The notes beneath the pieces were generated by a model. The model had not been told where the DNA came from, did not search any database, and was given only the letters and a program-made list of their open reading frames with translations. A DNA stretch of 64,000 nucleotides from the NCBI RefSeq assembly GCF_001043115.1, contig NZ_LFME01000006.1, forward strand, positions 94,739 to 158,738, read 5' to 3'. The stretch is from Xanthomonas sp. NCPPB 1128 (GTDB taxonomy: Bacteria; Pseudomonadota; Gammaproteobacteria; Xanthomonadales; Xanthomonadaceae). Positions 29,908-37,178 of the stretch are shown piece after piece (position 1 is the stretch's first letter; the number at the start of each line of letters is the position of its first letter). The translations under genes and the position numbers were made by a program.

Positions 29908-30744
29908 TCAAGGCGCGTAGAGACGTTGGTAGTCGATGGAGAAGCGCAGGGTCGCCGCGCCGGCCAGCAGTTCGCCGGCGGGGTTGCCCGTGCTCATGCC
30001 GGCGTTCCAGGTCTGCGCGATGCCGTGGCCGGCCCGCGCCGATACCTGCTCGCGGAACCCGTCCAGCGCCACCGTGGCGGCAGTGTAGTCGGCGTTGGCC
30101 AGGGCACTCTGCACGCTGTTCAGCATGCTCGCCAGCGGCGCCGCCTCATTGGCGGGCAACTGCGCCACCAGCGCCTGCAGTCGGCTCAGCTTGGCGGTCA
30201 CCACGGTGGCGGTCGGGCGCAGGTCGTGGAGCACGATGAACTGCGAGAAGCCGCCGGTGGTGCCGCGTGCGCGGACGCTGCCAGGGGCGATCTCGTCGGT
30301 GATGTCGCGGAAATCGCCGCCTTCCGGAGCCTTGAACAGGCGCAGGGTGCTGTCGGCGGTGTAGGCCAGGGCATGCGTATGCAGTTCCACATGCACCACC
30401 CGCCGGAACGTCAGGCCGCCGCTCGGCGGCGGCGTCACCGTGATCAGCAGCGGCAACTGCGATGGCACCTGGCTGGCCTGCGTGCTGGGAAGGCGTGGCA
30501 GCAGGGCGGCGACCTGGGCCGGGGTCAGCAGTTCTGCGCTCAGGCCCAGGTTGCCCGGGCTGAGGTCGGTGACGTCGTCGAACTCCAGCGTCAGCTCCGC
30601 CAGCGGGTGCGGACCGGCACCGATCGCCGCCGTCGCCACATTGCCGCTCACGTCCACCTGCACCGGCAGCGGTTGCGCGGCGAGCCCGCCGGACGCCGCC
30701 ATGGCGCAGAACAGCAGGCAAACCCTTGCGAACATCGTATGCAT
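29908..30744 (-). CDS. Secreted protein of unknown function
   Basis: 278 residues from ATG 30744, chosen because AGGGGG lies 6 bases upstream; an in-frame ATG at 30735 is the alternative. A clear signal peptide (ARVCLLFCAMAASGGLAA) precedes a beta-rich body (PLPVQVDVSGNVATAAIG, LLITVTPPPSGGLTFRRVVH) and a helical part near residues 185-245. I do not recognise the family. It is 46 bp upstream of the FHA gene on the same strand and may be the first gene of the signalling operon, hence possibly an extracytoplasmic partner of the TPR region of the kinase (inference). It is divergent from the first subtilisin-like protease. Confidence 0.75.
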   Translation of the reverse strand: MHTMFARVCLLFCAMAASGGLAAQPLPVQVDVSGNVATAAIGAGPHPLAELTLEFDDVTDLSPGNLGLSAELLTPAQVAALLPRLPSTQASQVPSQLPLLITVTPPPSGGLTFRRVVHVELHTHALAYTADSTLRLFKAPEGGDFRDITDEIAPGSVRARGTTGGFSQFIVLHDLRPTATVVTAKLSRLQALVAQLPANEAAPLASMLNSVQSALANADYTAATVALDGFREQVSARAGHGIAQTWNAGMSTGNPAGELLAGAATLRFSIDYQRLYAP

Positions 30745-30864
30745 CTGAAACCCCCTGTTGCATGTGCCGGCATCGCGCACCGCACCCGCGTTCCGCCCGG
30801 CACCACGGCGCGGTAGCTGCCTTCGGCCCGATCATACCGCTCCGTACGGGCGATGCACGCGGCC

Positions 30865-30879
30865 CTGAGTGTTTCCACC
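30865..30879 (+). promoter_or_regulatory. 15-bp element shared by both protease promoters, copy 1
   Basis: CTGAGTGTTTCCACC lies 111 bases upstream of the first protease ATG. The identical 15-mer occurs at 33132-33146, 114 bases upstream of the second protease ATG. The sequence between each element and its gene is much less similar, so the element may be a retained promoter or regulator site. The 231-bp region 30745-30975 is a divergent promoter region that also serves the secreted protein on the minus strand. Confidence 0.5.
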
Positions 30880-30975
30880 CACGTGCGCTAGGGGCGATCC
30901 CGGATAGGCGCCGCCGCGCCGCCGCGTCAGGCTGCATTCACCCGCCCGTCCCGGGCCACCAACCGGAGATTCCAG

Positions 30976-32376
30976 ATGCCCATCCGTCGTCCCGCACTCG
31001 CCATCGGCATTTGCGCCGTCCTCGCCAGCGGCGTCTTCGCCGGCGGCAAGGCCGAAGCCGCCGCGCATCTGGACAGCCTGCTGGAGTCCAAGCTGGTCAA
31101 CACCCCGCTGACCGACGAGCTGCAGATCGTCATCACCTACAAGCAGTCCAAGCCGGTCTCGGCAGCGCAGCTGACCGCCTTGCACGACCTGGGCATCAAC
31201 CGCGGCGTCATCATGCAGACCCTGCCGATCGCCGGTGCGCTGGCCACGCCGGAAGAGATCCTGGCGCTGGCAGAGCGCGACGACGTCGCCTCGATCTACT
31301 ACAACGCACCGCTGCGCTACTTCAACCAGGACGCGCGCCAGGCGACCGGCGTCGACCGCGCGCAGAGCAACCCGGGCGACTTCGGCCGCACCGTGCCGTA
31401 CACCGGCCGCGGCGTCGGCGTGCTGATCAACGACTCCGGCATCGACGCCACCCACCGCGACCTGGCCTACGGCGACCGCGTGGTGCAGAACGTGCTGGCC
31501 AACACCAATCTCAACAATCTGAACAAAATGCTGCCGGTCACCTACACCGAAGGCGTGCCCAACACCGACGCCGGCTCCGGCCACGGCACCCACTGCGCCG
31601 GTACGGTCGGCGGCAACGGCGCACAATCCGGCGGCAAGTACCGCGGCGTGGCCACCGGCGCCAGCCTGGTCGGCTACGGTTCCAGCGGCGTGCTGCTGGT
31701 GCTGGATGCGGTGGGCGGCCTGGACTACGCGGCCTCGCACCAGCACAGCTTCAAGGATCCGATCCGCGTCGTCAGCAACTCCTGGGGCACGTCCGGCAAG
31801 TTCGACCCGGCCGACCCGGTCAACGTCGCCACCTACGAGCTGTACAAGCGCGGCATCGTCAGCGTGTTCGCCGCCGGCAACGACGGTCCCAAGGAAGACA
31901 CCCACAACCCGTACGCGCAGGCACCGTGGGTGATCTCGGTCGCCGCCGGCAACGTCGACGGCACGCTGGCCGACTTCTCCTCGCGCGGCAAGGCCGGCGA
32001 GCGCGATACCTTCACTACCGCCGACGGCAAGAGCTGGACCCACATCAACGAGCCCAGCATCACCGCGCCGGGCGTGGACATCATCTCCACCCGCGCCTCC
32101 ACCGGCCTGTTGCCGCCGCTGGCGGCGCAGAAGGACGAAAAGCTGATCGCGCCGGCGCAACTGCCGTTCTACACCACCATGAGCGGCACCTCGATGGCCA
32201 CGCCGCATGTGGCGGGTGTGGTGGCGCTGGTGCTGGAGGCCAATCCGAACCTGACCCCGGACCAGGTCAAGGACCTGATCGAGCGCACCGCCACGCCGAT
32301 GGCCGGACGCGCGTCCTGGGAAGTGGGCGCCGGCTACCTCAACGCCTACTCGGCGCTGCGCGCTGCCAGCAAGTAG
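30976..32376 (+). CDS. Secreted subtilisin-like serine protease (S8 family)
   Basis: A 466-residue protease with signal peptide (LAIGICAVLASGVFAGG), a short N-terminal propeptide with inhibitor-like features (about 45-110, ELQIVITYKQSKPVSAAQ) and the S8 catalytic domain. Catalytic triad: Asp153 (LINDSGIDATH), His203 (GSGHGTHCAGT) and Ser406 (MSGTSMATPHVAG); oxyanion Asn in VFAAGNDGP. It ends just after the catalytic domain. It is 55-60 percent or more identical by eye, without gaps through the triad, to the downstream paralogue, so the two arose by tandem duplication. Likely exported to periplasm or medium; substrates unknown. Confidence 0.95.
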   Translation: MPIRRPALAIGICAVLASGVFAGGKAEAAAHLDSLLESKLVNTPLTDELQIVITYKQSKPVSAAQLTALHDLGINRGVIMQTLPIAGALATPEEILALAERDDVASIYYNAPLRYFNQDARQATGVDRAQSNPGDFGRTVPYTGRGVGVLINDSGIDATHRDLAYGDRVVQNVLANTNLNNLNKMLPVTYTEGVPNTDAGSGHGTHCAGTVGGNGAQSGGKYRGVATGASLVGYGSSGVLLVLDAVGGLDYAASHQHSFKDPIRVVSNSWGTSGKFDPADPVNVATYELYKRGIVSVFAAGNDGPKEDTHNPYAQAPWVISVAAGNVDGTLADFSSRGKAGERDTFTTADGKSWTHINEPSITAPGVDIISTRASTGLLPPLAAQKDEKLIAPAQLPFYTTMSGTSMATPHVAGVVALVLEANPNLTPDQVKDLIERTATPMAGRASWEVGAGYLNAYSALRAASK

Positions 32377-32383
32377 TCCCCGT

Positions 32384-32411
32384 CTCGGGCGGACCTCGAC
32401 GTCCGCCCGAG
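32384..32411 (+). terminator. Hairpin after first protease gene
   Basis: An 11-bp perfect stem, CTCGGGCGGAC (32384-32394) with GTCCGCCCGAG (32401-32411), 6-base loop CTCGAC, 8 bases after the stop codon. There is no T tract, so it may act as an mRNA 3'-end stabiliser rather than a classical terminator. Confidence 0.6.
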
Positions 32412-33131
32412 AGGCCGTAGGCGTCGCCGGCCGTGGTGCCGGTGCCTGCGGTGCAGTCAGCCTGTCTTCGCGGTTGCCTTCGATCACCCTGTCGCCGTTC
32501 GACAGTGGGATCGGCAGCCTCCGCGATCCCCCCGTGCCGGGACGTGCGGGGTTCCACCGCTCCCGGAATGGCGTCCGGGAATCGGAAGGGCCCCGCACGT
32601 CCCGCACTCGTTTCGGCGCATGGTGCGCCGAATGCATCGGACCGGCACGCCGTTGCCGGATCCGGTCCTTCTCGCATGGCGCTCTTCGCTGCCTGAAACC
32701 CGCCTTGTCGTCGCTGCGGACGCGTTGTTCGTAGGACGGCAAGGCGTGCCCCTGCCGCGGTTGGCCGCATACGACGCCGGATATCGTGAACGACGACGTG
32801 TGCCGCATCGAAGGATCTCGTCGCTGCCGGCCCTTGGCGGTTTGCGCCAGCGAGGGCTGGGCGAACAGGGAATGCCACGGCAGGCCTTGCCGTCGCCGAG
32901 ATGGCGGTGTCATCGGTGCGATGCGTCTGCGGCGCCATCGCGTGGTGGCCGTGCGCCAAGCGGTGTGCGGACCGAGGCGGAGCACGTGCAGGCATGCGCC
33001 TCGCGCCGAGGCAGCGTGCGACGCGTGCTGGCCGTCGTGCGCCAGCGTTTCGGTCTCGGACATGGAAGCTGCCTGCGCGCGCCGCTATGTCCCCAGGCCG
33101 CTCCCATTCCCTGGTCTCTGGACGCGTCCGG
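32412..33131. other. Spacer between the two protease genes, no gene recognised
   Basis: About 720 bp with several overlapping open frames on both strands but none with a ribosome site, recognisable domain or signal peptide. Base composition is slightly lower in GC than the flanking genes. It may be remnant sequence from the duplication or a long leader of the second protease. I see no inverted repeats of note or tRNA. Confidence 0.5.
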
Positions 33132-33146
33132 CTGAGTGTTTCCACC
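33132..33146 (+). promoter_or_regulatory. 15-bp element shared by both protease promoters, copy 2
   Basis: CTGAGTGTTTCCACC, identical to 30865-30879, 114 bases upstream of the second protease start. The matched distance (111 and 114) supports a common promoter-proximal role. Confidence 0.5.
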
Positions 33147-33245
33147 TGGCCGGCCTGGGTGCGATGCCGGATTGGCTGCGCATCGGCGTGGCCGGCACGC
33201 TGCGGCTACCGCCCGTTCCGGGCTTTCGACGATCCGGAGATCCGC

Positions 33246-35726
33246 ATGTCCATTCGCCGTCCCGTCCTTGCCATCGGTATCTGCGCCGTCCTTGCCGGGG
33301 GCACGTTCGCCGGCGGCGACGCCCTGGCCGCCGCGCATCTCGACCAACTGCTGGAGGCCAAGCTCGCCGCGGCACCGGCGGGCGACGCACTGCAGATCGT
33401 GATCACCTACGACCAGTCCGGGCCGGTCTCCGCCTCGCAACTCACCGCGCTGCACGCGCTGGGCATCACCCGCGGGATCACCATGCGCACGCTGCCGATC
33501 GCCGGCGCGCTGGCCACACCGGCGGAAATCCGGGCGCTGGCGCAGCGCGACGACGTCGCCTCGATCTACTACAACGCGCCGCTGCGCTACTTCAACAAGG
33601 AAGCGCGCGCGCTGACCGGCGTGGACCGCGCACAGGGCAATCCCGGCGATTTCGGCCGCGCGCTGCCGTACAGCGGCCGCGGCGTCGGGGTGATGATCAA
33701 CGACTCCGGCATCGATGCCACCCATCGCGATCTCGCCTACGGCACGCGCGTCGTACAGAACGTGCTGGGCACCACCAACCTGTCCAACGTCGATGCGATG
33801 TTGCCGATCACCTATGCCGAAGGCGTGCCCAACACCGACCTCGGTTCCGGCCACGGCACGCATTGCGCGGGCACGGTGGGCGGCACCGGTGCACAGTCCA
33901 ACGGCGACTATCGCGGCGTGGCGACCGGCGCCAGCCTGGTCGGCTACGGATCCGGCGCGGTGCTGCTGATCCTGGACGCAGTCGGCGGCCTGGACTATGC
34001 CGCCACGCACCAGTTCAGCTTCAAGGATCCGATCCGCGTCACCAGCAACTCCTGGGGCTCGTCCGGCAAGTTCGATCCGAAGAATCCGGTCAACGTTGCC
34101 ACCTACGAACTGTACAAGCGCGGCATCGTCAGTGTGTTCGCCGCCGGCAACGACGGCCCCAACGAAGACACGCACAATCCGTACGCGCAGGCGCCGTGGG
34201 TGATCTCGGTGGCTGCCGGCGAGAAGGACGGCACGCTGGCCGACTTCTCCTCGCGCGGCAAGCGTGGCGAGAGCGGCAGCTTCACCATGGCCGACGGCAA
34301 GACCTGGACCTATCTGAACGAGCCGACGATCACCGCGCCGGGCGTGGACATCGTCTCCACCCGCGATTCCACCGGCGCGCTGCCGCCGCTGGCCGCGGAG
34401 AAGGACAGCAAGCTGATCGCGCCGGCCCAGCTGCCGTTCTACACCACCATGAGCGGCACCTCGATGGCCACCCCGCACGTGGCCGGCATCGTCGCCCTGC
34501 TGCTGGAGGCGAACCCGGACCTGACCCCGGACCAGGTCAAGGACCTGCTCGAACGCACCGCCACCAACATTCCCGGGCGCACCTACTGGGAGGCCGGCGC
34601 CGGCTACGTGAATGCCTATGCCGCGCTGCTGGAAGCGAGCAAGAAGCGCAGCGGCTTCGGCAAGACGGTCAATGCACTGCAGTCCTTCAACAGCAATGCG
34701 TTGGTGATGCCAGGCGGCAGCCAGCCGTTCGAGGTGGTGTTCTCGCCGGTGGGCACACCGCAGACCCAGTCGTTCACCGTCGGCAAGGACGTCGCCTGGG
34801 TCAGCGGCAAGGCCACCATCGACGCCAACACCCAGGCGCTGGTGCTGACCGATCCGGATGGTGTCAGTCACGGCTCGCCGGTGGCGGTGCCGCTGCTGGG
34901 CAGCACGGTCAGTGTCGGTGCGCCGGGCAAGCCGGGCACCTGGACCATCAGCGCGCGCGGCATCGGATCGATCAGCGGCGTGCCGGTGGCACCCAAGGGT
35001 AGCAACGGTGTGGCGGCCCCAGGCACGGTGCGCGGCACCCTGGATTTCCTGCTCAGCGGCGGCTACACCGGCCTCAACGACGTCGCCAGCGGCGATCGCG
35101 ATCGCGGCGCGGTGGAATACGCGGTCGCCAACCGGCTGGTGGATGGCTACGCCGATGGCTTGTTCCGCCCGCAGAATCCGCTCAAGCGCGCCGAGCTGGC
35201 GCGCTACCTGGTGATGGGCGCCGGGGTGCGCCAGGCGTTGCCGGCTACGCCCGGTTTCAGCGGATTGAGCCGCAACGACCCGGCTTATCCGTTCGCCGAG
35301 GCGGCGGTGGGCAAGGGCGGGGCGCTGCGCGACCTGCAGCAGAACCAGGCCGCGGTGATGGGGGTGGTCGCCGGCGATTTCCGTCCCAACGATGCCGTCA
35401 GCAAGCTGCAGCTGGCCTATTCGCTGGTACAGGCGCTGGGCCTGCAGACGCAGGCGCTGGCTTTCGACGGCACACTGTCGGTCAGCTACAACAACCAGCG
35501 CCTGCCGATCGAGGACGTGGCGGCGATCCCGAGCAACCTGCGCGGCTACGTGCAGCTGGCGCTGGATGCCGGCATCCTCAACGCGCGCTTCGCGGTGACC
35601 CAGGGGCCGCAGGACCTGTCGCCGACCCTGCATGCCTACTTCGATCCCGGCAGCACGGTGTCGCGCAGCGGCTATGCGGTGATCGCAGGGCGCTTCCTCG
35701 GCGTCAATCGGCAGGCCAAGGACTGA
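33246..35726 (+). CDS. Secreted subtilisin-like serine protease with C-terminal SLH-like region
   Basis: An 826-residue protein. The start at 33246 gives MSIRRPVLAIGICAVL, aligned residue by residue with the paralogue upstream. Signal peptide, propeptide and S8 domain occupy residues 1-465 with triad Asp153, His203 and Ser406 (TMSGTSMATPHVAG). About 360 extra residues follow: a beta-rich module with immunoglobulin-like look (FEVVFSPVGTPQTQSFTVGK, about 480-590), then repeats resembling S-layer homology domains, clearest in AVEYAVANRLVDGYADG followed by LFRPQNPLKRAELARYL, and again in GVVAGDFRPNDAVSKLQLAY. SLH domains bind cell-surface polymers in other bacteria, so this tail may tether the protease at the surface (inference). 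Confidence 0.92.
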   Translation: MSIRRPVLAIGICAVLAGGTFAGGDALAAAHLDQLLEAKLAAAPAGDALQIVITYDQSGPVSASQLTALHALGITRGITMRTLPIAGALATPAEIRALAQRDDVASIYYNAPLRYFNKEARALTGVDRAQGNPGDFGRALPYSGRGVGVMINDSGIDATHRDLAYGTRVVQNVLGTTNLSNVDAMLPITYAEGVPNTDLGSGHGTHCAGTVGGTGAQSNGDYRGVATGASLVGYGSGAVLLILDAVGGLDYAATHQFSFKDPIRVTSNSWGSSGKFDPKNPVNVATYELYKRGIVSVFAAGNDGPNEDTHNPYAQAPWVISVAAGEKDGTLADFSSRGKRGESGSFTMADGKTWTYLNEPTITAPGVDIVSTRDSTGALPPLAAEKDSKLIAPAQLPFYTTMSGTSMATPHVAGIVALLLEANPDLTPDQVKDLLERTATNIPGRTYWEAGAGYVNAYAALLEASKKRSGFGKTVNALQSFNSNALVMPGGSQPFEVVFSPVGTPQTQSFTVGKDVAWVSGKATIDANTQALVLTDPDGVSHGSPVAVPLLGSTVSVGAPGKPGTWTISARGIGSISGVPVAPKGSNGVAAPGTVRGTLDFLLSGGYTGLNDVASGDRDRGAVEYAVANRLVDGYADGLFRPQNPLKRAELARYLVMGAGVRQALPATPGFSGLSRNDPAYPFAEAAVGKGGALRDLQQNQAAVMGVVAGDFRPNDAVSKLQLAYSLVQALGLQTQALAFDGTLSVSYNNQRLPIEDVAAIPSNLRGYVQLALDAGILNARFAVTQGPQDLSPTLHAYFDPGSTVSRSGYAVIAGRFLGVNRQAKD

Positions 35727-35861
35727 GGGCCGCGGTCAACGCAACTAACGCACGCGCGCAGGTGCAAGACCTGCGCCGTGTACCGGTGTCCCGCGGCAGG
35801 CGTTCGGTCGGTAACGCGCGCTCGCTGCGACTCCGCCGGAGTTGTCGGTGCGATGTGCAGA

Positions 35862-35917
35862 AGTGGCTTCCGCCGCGACAGGCATTTTCGGTAATGCGCG
35901 TCGCGGCTGAAGCCGCT
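35862..35917. repeat. REP-like inverted pair
   Basis: Arm 35862-35879 (AGTGGCTTCCGCCGCGAC) and arm 35900-35917 (GTCGCGGCTGAAGCCGCT) are inverted and match at 16 of 18 positions; the second arm is itself a small hairpin (GCGGCTGAAGCCGC). The word GGCTGAAGCCGCTCCTAC that follows is familiar from REP elements of Xanthomonas, Stenotrophomonas and Pseudomonas. It sits between convergent genes, the usual place. No RAYT transposase gene lies in the window. Confidence 0.75.
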
Positions 35918-35964
35918 CCTACACGTGAGCCTTCCTTGGTGACGAAAGGCTCCATGGGCGCGCA

Positions 35965-36963
35965 TCACTCCTGCCGCGGATGCACGCTGACCGTCGCGGT
36001 CATGCCGGCCGCGAGCAGGGTGCCCTGCGGCACGCTGGCCGGATCAATGCGGATGCGCACCGGCACACGCTGCGCCAGGCGGATCCAGTTGAAGGTGGGG
36101 CTGACGTCGGCCAGCAGCGAGGTGCCGGTCGGGTTGTCGCTGTCGGAAATGCCGCGGGCGATGCCCTCGACCTGGCCGTGCAGCATCAGGCCGCCGCTCA
36201 TCAGGCGGATATCGGCGCGGTCGCCGACGTGCACCCGCGGCAGCTTGGTTTCCTCGAAGTAGCCGTAGACCCACATCGCATCGTCGCGCACCAGCGCCAG
36301 GCGGGCACTACCGGCCTGGGCATAGTCGCCCACGCGCACTTCCAGATTGGTGATGTAGCCGTCGGCGGTGGCACGGACCTGGGTGCGCTGCAGATCCAGT
36401 TCGGCCAGGTCGAGCGCGGCCTGCGCCTGTTCCACCGATGCCACCGCCTGCGCCTGCGCCGCGGTGGCCTGGCCGCGCAGCGCCGCGCTGCGGTGCACGT
36501 CGGCCTGCGCCGAACGCGCGGTGGCTTCGGCGTCCGAGCGTGCCTCGGCGGAGATCACCGCGGCGGCGCGCGCACGCCGTTCGGCCTGGGCACGGCGCAT
36601 CTGGAACTCGGCTTCGCTGGCTGCGTGGGTGGCCGCCGCCGCCGACAGGCTGGCGCCGGCCGCACGCGCCTGCGCCTGCGCGACCGCAAGGTTGGCGCGG
36701 GCCTTTTCCAACGCCAGTTCGTAGCGCTTGCGGTCCACGCTGAACAACAGGTCGCCACGCTTGACGTGCTGGTTGTCGCGCACCGCCACCGCATCGACCA
36801 GGCCGGACACGTCCGGTGCGATGCGCACCACCTCGGCGCGCACGCGGCCATCGCGGGTCCAGGGCGAAAGCATGTAATGGCGCCACAGCGCATGCGCCAA
36901 CAGGGCGGCGACCAGCACCACGATGGCGGTCAGGGCGAAACGGATCAGGGCAGGGGTCTTCAT
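35965..36963 (-). CDS. HlyD/AaeA-type membrane fusion protein of efflux system
   Basis: 332 residues from ATG 36963 (MKTPALIRFALTA); a GTG at 36975 overlapping the upstream stop (GTGA) is the other possible start. One N-terminal membrane segment (FALTAIVVLVAALLAHALW), a biotinyl-lipoyl region (VRIAPDVSGLVDAVAVRDNQ), a long Ala-rich coiled-coil hairpin (about 85-195), then the second lipoyl half (TQVRATADGYITNLEVRVGD) and beta-barrel. The periplasmic adaptor for the FUSC protein of the same operon, by analogy with E. coli AaeA-AaeB exporting aromatic acids. Last gene of the operon. Confidence 0.9.
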   Translation of the reverse strand: MKTPALIRFALTAIVVLVAALLAHALWRHYMLSPWTRDGRVRAEVVRIAPDVSGLVDAVAVRDNQHVKRGDLLFSVDRKRYELALEKARANLAVAQAQARAAGASLSAAAATHAASEAEFQMRRAQAERRARAAAVISAEARSDAEATARSAQADVHRSAALRGQATAAQAQAVASVEQAQAALDLAELDLQRTQVRATADGYITNLEVRVGDYAQAGSARLALVRDDAMWVYGYFEETKLPRVHVGDRADIRLMSGGLMLHGQVEGIARGISDSDNPTGTSLLADVSPTFNWIRLAQRVPVRIRIDPASVPQGTLLAAGMTATVSVHPRQE

Positions 36964-36971
36964 GGCGGGAC

Positions 36972-37178
36972 TCACGGCAAAAGGAGCAGGCCAAGCGCGG
37001 CGAACGCGCCGACGTAGATGGCCAGACGGAACAGGGAGGGGTGCCAGGCATAGCGGTACAGGCCGGCGCGGCCGGCAACCGCGTCCAGCGCCCAGGCCAC
37101 CAGCAGCAGGGCCAGGCCCAGCACCAGCAGGCCGGGCACGTACACCCCGGCGATTGAGACTTCAGCGGGCAGCAGCAT
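36972..37178 (-). CDS. Small membrane protein, DUF1656 (AaeX-like)
   Basis: 68 residues with two membrane segments: VYVPGLLVLGLALLLVAW and LAIYVGAFAALGLLLL, joined by a short loop with RYAWHPSLF. Size, topology and place between the FUSC permease and the HlyD protein match AaeX/DUF1656. The start ATG 37178 lies inside the FUSC end (17-base overlap). The exact role in efflux is not known. Confidence 0.88.
   Translation of the reverse strand: MLLPAEVSIAGVYVPGLLVLGLALLLVAWALDAVAGRAGLYRYAWHPSLFRLAIYVGAFAALGLLLLP

Noticed and set aside
32433..33135. Small genes in the spacer between the proteases
   Set aside because: Overlapping frames on both strands without ribosome sites, signal peptides or recognisable domains.
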